Assembly (NCBI GenBank): GCA_009928645.1
Contig: SACH01000033.1
Span: 1-32,252 of the forward strand
Source: Gammaproteobacteria bacterium
Lineage (GTDB): Bacteria; Pseudomonadota; Gammaproteobacteria; Chromatiales; Chromatiaceae
Length of the DNA stretch: 32,252 nt
Direction: 5' to 3'
The position numbers and the translations under genes were made by a program. The notes beneath the pieces were generated by a model. That model was not told the origin of the DNA. It was given only the letters and a program-made list of their open reading frames with translations, and ran no database searches. Shown in pieces: positions 1 to 7,908 of this stretch (positions are counted from its first letter, which is position 1; each line of letters starts with the position of its first letter).

Positions 1-603
1 GATGCCGAAACGCGCCAGGTCGAGATGGAAGGCCAGGCGGTCACGCAGGGGTTCCGGCAGATGCTCGTCCTCCCCCACCCCCTCGTCCAGGGCGATGACA
101 CCCAGGCGGGAGTCGCTGCGGGCGGCGATACCATCCCGCTCCAGGACCACCTCACCACGGTCGAGGACGGCGGTGAGGTGGGCGGCGGTGGCCCCCTCCA
201 GGCGCTCGGCCATGGCCAGTTCCACCACCCCGCCATCGGCCTGGGCGAGGAGGCCACGCTCGGCCACGGGCCTGCCGGCGCGCAGGGTGGCAGCCAGATC
301 GAGCCCGCCCAGCAGGCGGCCCTCGCTGACATGGAGAGGAATCTTGAGTCGCGGGCAGCCGGTGGGCAGCAGGCCCCTGGCCAGTTCCAGCCAGCGATCC
401 CGCACCGGCCCGGCCAGGGCGCGCAGGACCACCCCTCCCGTGCCGGCGGGGTCGATGGCGAACAGGGCCGCGGCCAGGGCGGCATCCTCCCAGGGGGAGA
501 TCAGGCTGGCAGCATCGGGATCAGCCACATTTGGGCGCCCAGGCGACGCTTCTCCCAACCGCAAGGGGCCCGGGGCTGAAACCGCTTGGGTCACCGGGAC
601 CAT
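1..603 (-). CDS. bchD: Magnesium chelatase subunit D, N-terminal part (runs off the window)
   Basis: Subunit D of Mg-protoporphyrin IX chelatase, the AAA+ partner of BchI in the ATP-dependent motor acting on BchH. Only about the first 200 codons are present; the gene continues beyond base 1. The minus-strand frame reads a conserved-looking BchD start (WEDAALAAALFAIDPAGTGG, then VVLRALAGPVRDRWLELARG), followed by the RLLGGLDLAATLRAGRPV segment, which sits where AAA+ Mg-chelatase D proteins have a degenerate Walker region. The start is uncertain: the conserved part begins just after a GTG at 528, while in-frame ATGs at 603 and 630 add a low-complexity leader. I chose 603. It lies downstream of bchI in the same direction, the usual bchI-bchD order. 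The family assignment is firm; the start is not. Confidence 0.85.
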   Translation of the reverse strand, partial: MVPVTQAVSAPGPLRLGEASPGRPNVADPDAASLISPWEDAALAAALFAIDPAGTGGVVLRALAGPVRDRWLELARGLLPTGCPRLKIPLHVSEGRLLGGLDLAATLRAGRPVAERGLLAQADGGVVELAMAERLEGATAAHLTAVLDRGEVVLERDGIAARSDSRLGVIALDEGVGEDEHLPEPLRDRLAFHLDLARFGI

Positions 604-747
604 CCCCCCATCGCATCTGACCGATGGCATCCAGCGGGCAGCACACTAAGGGCCCCATGGCGCGGGCCAAGTGGACTTTGGCCAGCCGATATCGCATCAA
701 GCTGGCGGATCATGGGCACCATCCCCCCGGATCGGCCTGTCCGCGGC
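604..747. other. bchI-bchD spacer flanked by an 11-bp direct repeat
   Basis: About 144 bases separate the bchI stop from the chosen bchD start, unusually long for this pair. The motif accatcccccc occurs at 599-609 and again at 718-728, bracketing the spacer, and atcgcatc also occurs twice inside it. A 64-codon minus-strand frame crosses the spacer but has no recognisable domain, and I do not call it a gene. The spacer may be a small insertion or duplication remnant. Confidence 0.35.
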
Positions 748-1779
748 TCATGCCGGGAACAACTCCTCGACGGCGCGCTGGACACGCACCGTGGAGCCGG
801 ACTCGTCGAGGGGATCGCGACGCAGGCGATGGCGCAGGGCCGGGGCGGCGACGCGCTTGAGATGAGGCACCCCCGCCACGGTATCGCCCTCCAGGGCGGC
901 CAGGGCGCGGGCGGCGCGGATCAGGGTCAGCTCACCCCGCAGACCATCGGTGCCCAGGGCCAGGCACAGGCGGGCGGCCTGTTCCAGGGTCTCGTCGGGC
1001 ACGGCGACTCCCGGCAGGGCCGCCTTGGCCTGCTCGATCTGCTGACGTATCTTGCCGTCCTTGCGCTTCCACTTGGTGACGAAGGCCGGCTGGTCGCGCT
1101 CGAATTCATCCCGCAGACGCACTACCTTGACCCGGGTCGGCAGATCCTCGGGTGTTCGGACCTCCACCGAGAGGCCGAAGCGGTCGAGGAGCTGGGGCCG
1201 TAGTTCGCCCTCCTCCGGATTGCCGCTGCCCACCAGGACAAAGCGGGCGGGGTGACGCAGGCTCAGGCCCTCGCGCTCCACCAGGTTCTCGCCGGAGGCA
1301 GCGACGTCGAGCAGGGCGTCAACCAGGTGGTCCTCCAGCAGGTTGACCTCGTCGATGTAAAGGAAGCCGCGATGGGCGCGGGCCAGCAGCCCGGGCTCGA
1401 AGGCCTTCTCGCCCTGGGTCAGGGCGCGCTCCAGGTCCAGGGCGCCGATGACGCGGTCCTCGGTGGCGCCCAGGGGCAGGTCGACCACCGGCACTGGCAC
1501 CAGGTGGCTCTTGGGTTTGACCCCTTTGGCGGCCTTATCCCGGCAGTCGGCGCACAGGCTGCCCGCACTGGCCTCCGGGTCACAGCTGTAGGCGCAGCCC
1601 ACCACGGCGCGCATCTTGGGCAGCAGGGCCGCCAGGCCACGGATGGCGGTGGACTTGCCCGTACCACGATCGCCGAAGACCAGCACCCCGCCGATGGAGG
1701 GGTCGACTGCCGCCACCAGCAGGGATTGCTTCATCTCGTCCTGGCCGACGATGGCGGAGAAGGGAAAGGCAATGGGCAT
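748..1779 (-). CDS. bchI: Magnesium chelatase ATPase subunit I
   Basis: AAA+ ATPase that drives Mg insertion into protoporphyrin IX together with BchD and BchH, the first committed step of bacteriochlorophyll synthesis, in the cytoplasm. The 343-residue protein has the usual family length. Visible motifs are Walker A GDRGTGKS at residues 36-43, Walker B FLYIDEVN near 139-146, sensor-1 VGSGNPEEGELRP near 183-195 and the LLDRFGL arginine-finger segment near 198-204. The Cys-containing loop around residues 62-80 is typical of BchI/ChlI. The ATG lies only 3 bases after the stop of the upstream hydrolase gene, so the two are very likely co-transcribed and translationally coupled. No low-complexity insertion is seen in this protein, unlike many neighbours. 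Confidence 0.97.
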   Translation of the reverse strand: MPIAFPFSAIVGQDEMKQSLLVAAVDPSIGGVLVFGDRGTGKSTAIRGLAALLPKMRAVVGCAYSCDPEASAGSLCADCRDKAAKGVKPKSHLVPVPVVDLPLGATEDRVIGALDLERALTQGEKAFEPGLLARAHRGFLYIDEVNLLEDHLVDALLDVAASGENLVEREGLSLRHPARFVLVGSGNPEEGELRPQLLDRFGLSVEVRTPEDLPTRVKVVRLRDEFERDQPAFVTKWKRKDGKIRQQIEQAKAALPGVAVPDETLEQAARLCLALGTDGLRGELTLIRAARALAALEGDTVAGVPHLKRVAAPALRHRLRRDPLDESGSTVRVQRAVEELFPA

Positions 1780-1782
1780 GGG

Positions 1783-2937
1783 TCAGGGGTCTCGTGGGGT
1801 GGGGGGGTTGGAGGTTGAGTGGGCCGCCAGCCAATCAGCGACGGCCTGCTCGAAAGCGCGGGGGCATTCCTCCTGGGGCAGGTGGCCACAGCCGGGAATG
1901 ACCGCCAGAGCCGCGTCCGGCAGGACCGCGGCCACCCGCCGGGTATCCGCCACCGGCACCAGCTTGTCCTGATCGCCACTGATCATGAGGACGGGCTGGG
2001 TCAGTTCGGCGAGCCGGGCACTCACCGTGACCGGGCTGGAGAGGGAGCGGTTAAGCAATTCGCCCCAGGCCAGGTCCCAGTCCCGCACCCGGGCGTGAAC
2101 GGTCATCTGGGCACGACGTACGTCAGTGATGGGCTCAGGGTCGGCATAGGAGTAATCGAGCAGCACGCCCTCCCCCAGCTTGCGGCTAATCAGCAGGCTG
2201 AGGCGACGCAGTTGCGGCAGTTCCGCCACCCAGGCCGGCAGGGTCGGGCGCTGGGCATAGACCCAGGGCGCGACCAGGATCAGGCCTGCCACCCGCTCGG
2301 GTCGTAGCAGGGCAGCCTCCATCGCCAGGGTGCCGCCGGAAGAATTGCCGACCAGGATAGCGCGCTCCACTCCCACGGCGTCCATGAAGGCGAAGAGCTG
2401 CTCGATCGCCGCCTCTTTGGCGTAGGGATTGGGACCGCTCCAGTCCGCCGCGGTCAGCTTGGCGCTGAGGCCGTAGGGGATCTGATCATAGGCCAGGACC
2501 CGACCCCGAGCGGCCAGGAACTCCCGGACCGGGTCCCAGGTAAAGAGGTTGAAGGTGAAGCCGTGGATCAGGATGAAGGTGGGGCCTTCTTCACGGCCAG
2601 GGTGGCCATCGGTTTCCCCGCCCGCACGGCCTTCATCCTCACTGGCGGCGCGGCCTTCATCCTCCGCGGGGGCACGGCCAAGGTCCTTCCTGGCTGTGCC
2701 GGCATCGCCCTGGCCCCGAGCGGGATCTTCGTTCGGGCCGGTCACTTGGTAATGGAGGCTAATGCCCTGGGTACCCGGATAAGGGACCGCGACGAAACGG
2801 CTGGCCGCAGGCGCCACGTCAGCGGCTTGCTCCTGACCCGCATTGGATGTGGCCGGGATCAGGAAGGGACCCAGGAGGACCGCCGCCAGGGTCAACACCA
2901 GAAGGACAGCCAGGAGGAGAAAGACGCGTTTCAACAT
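1783..2937 (-). CDS. Membrane-anchored alpha/beta hydrolase at the BchO position
   Basis: Alpha/beta-hydrolase fold protein of 384 residues. Residues 4-26 form one hydrophobic segment (a signal anchor or an N-terminal membrane helix). The fold shows the strand FILIHGF near 121-127, the nucleophile elbow GNSSG with Ser199, a likely acid in ISGDQDKLVP and a likely His in IPGCGHLPQEE. It is the first gene of the run into bchI and bchD. In many purple bacteria a hydrolase (BchO) of unproven role sits with bchI/bchD; this protein has the same position but a different N-terminus, so I give no symbol. Residues about 70-118 are a low-complexity Glu/Asp/Gly/Arg insertion made of 8-residue repeats (GRAPAEDE, GRAASEDE, GRAGGETD), between the N-terminal region and the first core strand. 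Substrate unknown. Confidence 0.85.
   Translation of the reverse strand: MLKRVFLLLAVLLVLTLAAVLLGPFLIPATSNAGQEQAADVAPAASRFVAVPYPGTQGISLHYQVTGPNEDPARGQGDAGTARKDLGRAPAEDEGRAASEDEGRAGGETDGHPGREEGPTFILIHGFTFNLFTWDPVREFLAARGRVLAYDQIPYGLSAKLTAADWSGPNPYAKEAAIEQLFAFMDAVGVERAILVGNSSGGTLAMEAALLRPERVAGLILVAPWVYAQRPTLPAWVAELPQLRRLSLLISRKLGEGVLLDYSYADPEPITDVRRAQMTVHARVRDWDLAWGELLNRSLSSPVTVSARLAELTQPVLMISGDQDKLVPVADTRRVAAVLPDAALAVIPGCGHLPQEECPRAFEQAVADWLAAHSTSNPPTPRDP
2586..2729 (-). repeat. Degenerate 24-bp tandem repeat inside the hydrolase gene
   Basis: Six consecutive 24-base units can be aligned, starting at 2586, 2610, 2634, 2658, 2682 and 2706. The units at 2634 and 2658 are closest: both begin catcctc and both carry c-ggcc near the end. 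The repeat is in frame and encodes the octapeptide series ending in GRAPAEDE, GRAASEDE and GRAGGETD. It accounts for the low-complexity insertion in the protein. Confidence 0.75.
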
Positions 2938-3268
2938 GGGGCGGCATCATAGCTAAACGTCCCAGACAGGGCCAGTTCCCCGGCTGGCGGCTGTCAACCC
3001 ACGCTGACATCCTTAATTGTCAATTTATGTTACCCTTGCCTTCTCTTATCGGGTCATGGGACCCGTGGGGGTGTTTATCAGGGTGTGTCACCGGCTCGCC
3101 CTGACCGCAGGACTGCACCAACGCGCGATCAGCGGCAAACATTTCCCCCTTTTGCCACCTTATATTTTATTTTTATTTTGATCCTGGGTGCGCGCGGGCC
3201 TGTACGCCCCAAGCGGATCCGCGCCAAGCGGCCGCTTCCGCCCCCCAGTCTGATCGTTTCCCACGCGG
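2938..3268. other. Divergent intergenic region between the hydrolase-bchID operon and the men operon
   Basis: 331 bases without a gene, between divergently transcribed units, so both promoters should lie here. Near the minus-strand gene it holds a TGT-N12-ACA palindrome (2992-3009) and an overlapping TGACA-N8-TGTCA inverted repeat (3005-3022). A related but imperfect TGT half-site follows at 3018. Closer to the plus-strand gene is a strikingly AT-rich patch (about 3160-3182) in otherwise GC-rich DNA, which could be part of a promoter. I could not fit a convincing -35/-10 pair to either gene. Confidence 0.6.
2992..3009. promoter_or_regulatory. PpsR/CrtJ-like operator palindrome
   Basis: The sequence TGTCAACCCACGCTGACA matches the TGT-N12-ACA pattern bound by the PpsR/CrtJ photosynthesis repressors of alphaproteobacteria. 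It lies about 55 bases upstream of the hydrolase start, upstream of bchI and bchD. An adjacent perfect inverted repeat, TGACA-N8-TGTCA (3005-3022), shares its right half. That a PpsR homologue acts here is an inference from the pattern and the gene context. Confidence 0.5.
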
Positions 3269-4213
3269 ATGGGTATTGGCGCCATGAGTATCACTTCCGT
3301 TCTTCCCCTCCCTAACGCCTGCCTGGCGGCCCGTAGCGTCCACCTGCCCGAGGCCCTCTCCGCCTCCCGCCAGGTCCTGACCTCCCGGCGTGCCGGCCTG
3401 CTCAGCTATTACGCCGATACCCAGGCCAGCGGCCGGCCCCTGGTGCTGATCCACAGCATCAACGCCGCCCCAAGCGCCTTCGAGATGAAGCCCCTCTTCG
3501 ACCACTTCCGCGCCCAGCGGCCGGTCTACGCCCTGGACCTGCCGGGGTTCGGCTTCTCCGACCGCAGCGATCGGCGGTACTCGCCCGAGCTGTTCGCCAA
3601 CGCCATCCAGGACTTTCTGCGCGAGGTGGTCCGCGCGCCGGCGGACCTGGTGGCCTTCTCCCTGGGCACCGAATTCGCCGCCCGGGCGGCCCTGGAGTCT
3701 CCGGCGGCCGTGACCTCTCTCGTCCTGCTCTCGCCCACCGGCTTCAGCAAGCGTTCCCTGCCCACCGGGGAGCTGAGCCAGCGGGTGCATCGCGTCTTGA
3801 GCACCCCCGGCCTCAGCCAGGGCCTCTTCAACCTGCTGACCTCCCGGCCCAGCATCCGCTACTTCCTGGGCCAGGCCTTCCCCGGTGGCAAAACACCCCC
3901 GGAGATGGTGGAATATGCCTACGCCACCGCCCACCAGCCCGGCGCCCGCTTCGCCCCGCTCTACTTCCTCTCCGGCCAGCTCTTCACCCCCCAGGCCGCC
4001 GAAGTCCTCTACGCCCGCCTCACCCAGCCGGTGCTGGCCCTGTACGATCGCGATCCAAACGTCACCTTCGACCTCCTGCCGGACCTGGTGGCCAGCCACC
4101 CCAACTGGCGTGCTGAGCGCGTCAGTCCGACCTGCGGCATCCCCCAGTGGGACCGGCCTGCTGACACCGCCGCGGCGATAGCGCGTTTCTGGGAGACCCT
4201 TCCCTCCATCTGA
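3269..4213 (+). CDS. Alpha/beta hydrolase-fold protein heading the men operon, catalytic His apparently missing
   Basis: 314-residue alpha/beta-hydrolase fold protein. It has the oxyanion strand LVLIHSINAA near 58-67, the strand ALDLPGFGFSDRS near 88-100, and a nucleophile elbow A-F-S-L-G with Ser131 (first Gly replaced by Ala). An acid may lie in LALYDRDPNV. Where the catalytic His is expected the protein reads CGIPQWDRP, with no His, so ordinary hydrolase activity is doubtful. It is the first gene of the plus-strand men run, 6 bases upstream of menF, and no other MenH candidate is present. It could be a divergent MenH (2-succinyl-6-hydroxy-cyclohexadiene carboxylate synthase) or an unrelated accessory protein. 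A second in-frame ATG at 3284 (MSITS) may be the true start; neither has a clear ribosome site. Confidence 0.8.
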   Translation: MGIGAMSITSVLPLPNACLAARSVHLPEALSASRQVLTSRRAGLLSYYADTQASGRPLVLIHSINAAPSAFEMKPLFDHFRAQRPVYALDLPGFGFSDRSDRRYSPELFANAIQDFLREVVRAPADLVAFSLGTEFAARAALESPAAVTSLVLLSPTGFSKRSLPTGELSQRVHRVLSTPGLSQGLFNLLTSRPSIRYFLGQAFPGGKTPPEMVEYAYATAHQPGARFAPLYFLSGQLFTPQAAEVLYARLTQPVLALYDRDPNVTFDLLPDLVASHPNWRAERVSPTCGIPQWDRPADTAAAIARFWETLPSI

Positions 4214-4219
4214 GCGCCG

Positions 4220-5827
4220 GTGGCCGCCCTCATGGCACCCGATGGTGATCTGGCCGCCCACTCCGGCGGTGCCGGCGGCGTGCCGGTCGGTCAGCGCTTA
4301 CCCCCGCATCTCTCCCGCAGACGTTACGCGAGACAGCCGATGGGCGGATCTTTCGACCTCCTCGACCAGCTCAAGGCCAGGCTCCACCTCTATGGTCGTG
4401 AGCTCGCCCGCTCCACGGCCCAGGAGGGCCTGATCTCCCTGGTCCTGACCTTGCCGGAAGTCCCGGCCCGCGCCCCGGTCCTCGGCGGCTCCCAGTTCCA
4501 GCTCATCCATCCCCAGCGGGCGGAGACGCAGGTGGGCTACGGCATCGCCGACGAGTGGCAAGCCAGCGGCGCCGAACGGCTACGGACCCTGCGTGACCGT
4601 GCCCACAGGTTGAGGGCAACCTGGCGCCAGAGCGATCCGGAGGGCACCGGTTGCCGTCCCTTCGCCTTCCTGGGCTTCGCCGCTCGTCCAGGTGAGATCC
4701 GGGGTGAGAGCCACGGGGAAGTCCGGGGAGAAGCACGGGATGAGGCTTGGAAGGATGCCTGGCGAGAGGGGCGGACAAGGGCCCGGGAGGAAGCCCGGGT
4801 AGAGGGCGCGGACGAACTGCCCAATGCCCTGCTCAGTGTACCGGAGATCGCCCTGCGCAGCCGCCGGGGCCAGGCCGCCCTGATCCTAAATGCCCGCTTG
4901 CCCGCGTCCCCCGCCGACCTGCTGGTCCGCTGGGCGGCCCTGCTCGACGGGCTGGTGCCCGCGCTCTACCAGCCCGCACCGTCCCCCCTGCCGACCGCCG
5001 CCCTCCAGCGCAAACTGGAGACACCCAGTCCCCAGGGTTGGCAGCGCTTGTTGCGCAGCGCCCTGGACCGGATCGAAAGCCAGGAATTCCAGAAGGTGGT
5101 CCTCGCCCGCCGGCTGCGCGTCGCCGGCAGCCGCGCCTTCGACATCCCCCGCCTGGTAGCGACCCTGGCCGACAGCTACCCCTCCTGCCAGATCCTCAGC
5201 ATCCGCCACGGCACACGCACCTTCGTCGCCGCCACCCCCGAGCGGCTGCTCAGCCTGCACGGTAACCGGGTGGAGGTGGACGCCCTGGCCGGAACCTCCT
5301 CCCGCGCCGCCGAGGCCGGCCGTGACGGCGCCCTGGCCCAGGCCCTGCGCGGTTCGGTCAAAAATCTCCATGAGCACCGTCTGGTCATCGAGGCCATCCG
5401 CGATGCCCTGGGCCCGGTCGCCGCCGCCATCGACATCCCGGCGGCACCGGACATCATGCGCCTGGCCAACGTCCACCACCTCTGGACCCGCATCAGCGCC
5501 CGCTTCGATACCCCCATGGACGTCTTCACCCTGGCGGAGCTGCTCCACCCCACCCCGGCCACCAACGGCGAACCGCGCCGGGAGGCGAGCACCTGGCTCA
5601 GCCACTGTGACCCCTTCGACCGCGGCTGGTATACCGGGGCCGCTGGCATCGTCGAGCCCGATCTCAGCGGCGAGCTCTGGGTGCTACTGCGCTGCGCCGA
5701 TATCCTCGACCAGACCGCCAATCTCTTCGCCGGCGCCGGCATCGTCGAGGGCTCGGACCCGGCCCTGGAGTGGCGCGAGACCGAGCACAAGCTGGACGCC
5801 ATGCTCTCCGCCCTGCGTTTCGCCTGA
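4220..5827 (+). CDS. menF: Isochorismate synthase
   Basis: Converts chorismate to isochorismate, the entry step of menaquinone synthesis, in the cytoplasm with Mg2+. The C-terminal chorismate-binding domain (roughly residues 275-530) shows KVVLARR, ATPERLLSLHG, VDALAGTSSRA, NLHEHRLVIEAI, LHPTPATNGEP, WYTGAAGIV and the AGAGIVEGSDPALEWRETEH metal-binding end. The start taken is GTG 4220, 6 bases after the preceding stop. An in-frame ATG at 4340 (MGGSFDLLDQL) may be the real start, because the first 40 residues look unconserved. Residues 158-197 are a low-complexity insertion of ten tetrapeptides in the N-terminal domain. EntC-type isochorismate synthases are the alternative, but the menD/B/A/C neighbours decide for MenF. 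Confidence 0.93.
   Translation: MAALMAPDGDLAAHSGGAGGVPVGQRLPPHLSRRRYARQPMGGSFDLLDQLKARLHLYGRELARSTAQEGLISLVLTLPEVPARAPVLGGSQFQLIHPQRAETQVGYGIADEWQASGAERLRTLRDRAHRLRATWRQSDPEGTGCRPFAFLGFAARPGEIRGESHGEVRGEARDEAWKDAWREGRTRAREEARVEGADELPNALLSVPEIALRSRRGQAALILNARLPASPADLLVRWAALLDGLVPALYQPAPSPLPTAALQRKLETPSPQGWQRLLRSALDRIESQEFQKVVLARRLRVAGSRAFDIPRLVATLADSYPSCQILSIRHGTRTFVAATPERLLSLHGNRVEVDALAGTSSRAAEAGRDGALAQALRGSVKNLHEHRLVIEAIRDALGPVAAAIDIPAAPDIMRLANVHHLWTRISARFDTPMDVFTLAELLHPTPATNGEPRREASTWLSHCDPFDRGWYTGAAGIVEPDLSGELWVLLRCADILDQTANLFAGAGIVEGSDPALEWRETEHKLDAMLSALRFA
4691..4810 (+). repeat. 12-bp tandem repeat, ten units, inside menF
   Basis: Ten contiguous 12-base units (ggtgagatccgg, ggtgagagccac, ggggaagtccgg, ggagaagcacgg and so on to 4810) lie exactly in frame. 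They encode the tetrapeptides GEIR, GESH, GEVR, GEAR, DEAW, KDAW, REGR, TRAR, EEAR and VEGA. The stretch is highly charged and probably helical or disordered. The first four units are the most alike and later units drift. Confidence 0.85.
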
Positions 5828-5883
5828 CCCCCTCCCCCGCCCCCCCGCCTGCCACCGCTTTGGCCGTTAACGCCGCACCAAAT

Positions 5884-7908
5884 GTGAACGACGAGCCCCG
5901 CATCACCGCCTCCGACCCCAGCGGTCAAGCCTCAGAACCCGCCAATCTGGCCAGCGCCCCCGACCGGGCCTGCGTCAACTTGCGCTGGGCGCTGGCCTTG
6001 CTCGATGGGCTCATCGCCGGAGGGGTCAGGCACCTGGTCCTCTCTCCCGGTTCCCGCTCCACGCCGGTGGTCCTGGCCGGGCAGCGGCGCCCGGCCCTGA
6101 CCCTGACCCCTGTCCTTGACGAGCGCAGCGCCGCCTTTTTCGCCCTCGGCCTGGCCCGGGCAAGCGGGCGGCCGGTGGCCTTGCTCGCCACCTCCGGCAG
6201 CGCCCCGGCCCACTGGTACCCGGCGGTGATGGAGGCCAACGAGGCCGGCCTGCCCCTCATCCTCCTGTCCGCCGACCGCCCCCCGGAGCTACGTGGCTGG
6301 GGGGCTAACCAGACCACCGATCAGACCCGCCTCTTCGGCGTCCAAGTGCGTGACTTCTTCGACCCCGGGGCGCCGGTGGATGATCCAGGGATCCGCCACG
6401 CCCTCACCGCCCTCGGCCACCGCGCCGCCGCCCGCAGCCAGGGCCAACCGCCCGGGCCGGTGCACATCAATCTGCCCTTCCGCGAGCCCCTGGTGCCCCG
6501 CGGTGACTGTGGTCCGGACAGCGACCATATGTCGTCCCCGGCCCCGCAAGCCGCTGACTTAAGAACGCTCACGGTGGCCCACCAGACACGCGGCATCTTG
6601 GCCAGCCCTCCTCCCGGGTTGGGTGAACGACTGCGGGGCCGCGGGCTCATCTATTGCGGCCCGGACAACCCGCGGCCCGGCTTCCCGGCGGCGGTCCTGC
6701 GCTGCGCCGCCGCCCTCGGCGTCCCGGTCCTGGCCGATCCCTTGTCCGAGCTGCGTTTCGGTCAGACAGGGGCGAACGATGGTGGTCAGGCGGCACAAAC
6801 CGACTGCGCTAACCACCATGAGGTGGCAGGCCACGCCCCTGATAATGAAAGACTTGCCCGTGACTTTCACGCTAATGCATGGCAAACCGACTTCGGTAGG
6901 ACGGCGCCCAGCGACCTTGGTCATGCGGCAAAGACCCACCTTAGTCAGGTAGCGGCTAATGACAGCACCCCTTCGCCCCTCATCAGCCGTTACAAGTCAC
7001 TGATCCGAAACCCAGTCGCCGCCCGCGCCCTGCGCCCGGACTGGGTGCTGCGCTTCGGCCGGGCACCCATCTCCCGGACGGTCCTGGAATGGCTGCCCGG
7101 CATCCCCCTCATTCTGGTGGACCCGGCTGGGCGCTGGTCCGACCCAGCCCACGACCTGGCCCTGCCGGACTCCCTGCATCTGGATCTGGACCCCGTCGCC
7201 CTCTGCGCGGCCCTGGCCGCCGCCCCACCCGCCCCGGCGGACCCGGAGTGGCTGGCGCTCTGGACCCGGGCCGAGGCACGCCTGGCCCGTTTCGCCACCG
7301 ACTATCTGGCCCAGGCCCCCTGGTGCGAGGCCCATCTCATCACCGACCTGGTGGACCGCCTCCCCGCGGGCGAGGGCCTGCTGTGCGCCAACTCGTTGCC
7401 CATCCGCCAGTTCGAGACCTGGTCCGGCACCCGGCCGGCACCCCTGACGGTCTGCGGCAACCGTGGCCTCAGCGGCATCGACGGCCAGCTCTCCACCCTC
7501 GCCGGCCTCAACGCCGCCGGCCCGCCCACCACGGGCCTGCTCGGGGACCTATCCTTTCTCCATGACCTGTCCGGTCTTCTGCTCGCCCGCGACCTCCCGC
7601 GACCCTGTATCCTGGTCAACAACGGCGGTGGGCGGATCTTCGACTACCTCCCCCAACATGGCCTGCCCGGCTTCGAGCGCCTGTGGGGCACCCCCCAGGT
7701 CGTCGATCTCGGCGCCCTATGCCAGGCCTTTGGCCTACGGCATCGCCGTGTCAGCGACGCCCCCGCCTGGCGCGCCGCCCTGGCCGAGGGCCTTCGGGGG
7801 GAGCGGGGTCTGATCATCGAGGTCCTGATCGACGCCGACCGGAGCCGGGAGGTTCACCTCCAATTCCGGCGCCTTGTGGCGGAGGAAAACCTACTCGACG
7901 CCTGTTGA
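5884..7908 (+). CDS. menD: 2-succinyl-5-enolpyruvyl-6-hydroxy-3-cyclohexene-1-carboxylate synthase
   Basis: Thiamine-diphosphate enzyme joining isochorismate and 2-oxoglutarate, the second menaquinone step. Family motifs are LVLSPGSRSTPVV, the ThDP-activating region DERSAAFFALGLARASGRP, LLATSGSAPAHWYPAVMEAN, LSADRPPELRGWGANQTTDQ, NSLPIRQFE, GNRGLSGIDGQLST and the ThDP/Mg segment GDLSFLHDLSG with VNNGGGRIFDYL. The open frame extends up to an ATG at 5770 inside menF, but GTG 5884 gives a sensible N-terminus shortly before NLRWALALLDGL, so I use it (674 residues). The usual length is 550-580. The excess is explained by an insertion of about 69 residues at 292-360, in the central domain between LADPLSELR and LISRYKSLIRNP, made of a 24-bp repeat. 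The stop is followed at once by a small GC hairpin (7913-7931). Confidence 0.95.
   Translation: MNDEPRITASDPSGQASEPANLASAPDRACVNLRWALALLDGLIAGGVRHLVLSPGSRSTPVVLAGQRRPALTLTPVLDERSAAFFALGLARASGRPVALLATSGSAPAHWYPAVMEANEAGLPLILLSADRPPELRGWGANQTTDQTRLFGVQVRDFFDPGAPVDDPGIRHALTALGHRAAARSQGQPPGPVHINLPFREPLVPRGDCGPDSDHMSSPAPQAADLRTLTVAHQTRGILASPPPGLGERLRGRGLIYCGPDNPRPGFPAAVLRCAAALGVPVLADPLSELRFGQTGANDGGQAAQTDCANHHEVAGHAPDNERLARDFHANAWQTDFGRTAPSDLGHAAKTHLSQVAANDSTPSPLISRYKSLIRNPVAARALRPDWVLRFGRAPISRTVLEWLPGIPLILVDPAGRWSDPAHDLALPDSLHLDLDPVALCAALAAAPPAPADPEWLALWTRAEARLARFATDYLAQAPWCEAHLITDLVDRLPAGEGLLCANSLPIRQFETWSGTRPAPLTVCGNRGLSGIDGQLSTLAGLNAAGPPTTGLLGDLSFLHDLSGLLLARDLPRPCILVNNGGGRIFDYLPQHGLPGFERLWGTPQVVDLGALCQAFGLRHRRVSDAPAWRAALAEGLRGERGLIIEVLIDADRSREVHLQFRRLVAEENLLDAC
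6757..6963 (+). repeat. Degenerate 24-bp tandem repeat inside menD
   Basis: In-frame 24-base units are clear at both ends of the insertion: 6757-6780, 6781-6804, 6892-6915, 6916-6939 and 6940-6963 share a ggtcagg-cgg core and mostly end in gac. The middle (6805-6891) is too diverged to align confidently and its length is not a whole number of units. Encoded octapeptides include FGQTGAND, GGQAAQTD, DFGRTAPS and DLGHAAKT. The stretch is visibly richer in A and T than the rest of menD. Confidence 0.75.

Noticed and set aside
591..785. 64-codon minus-strand frame between bchI and bchD
   Set aside because: Overlaps the bchI end, no domain, and composition consistent with spacer DNA.
1783..2937. 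Naming the hydrolase bchO
   Set aside because: Position fits, but the N-terminal anchor and sequence around the oxyanion strand differ from typical BchO as I know it; symbol withheld.
4691..4810. CRISPR-like array
   Set aside because: Units are 12 bases with no spacers and are in frame within menF; a minisatellite, not CRISPR. No CRISPR array seen elsewhere.
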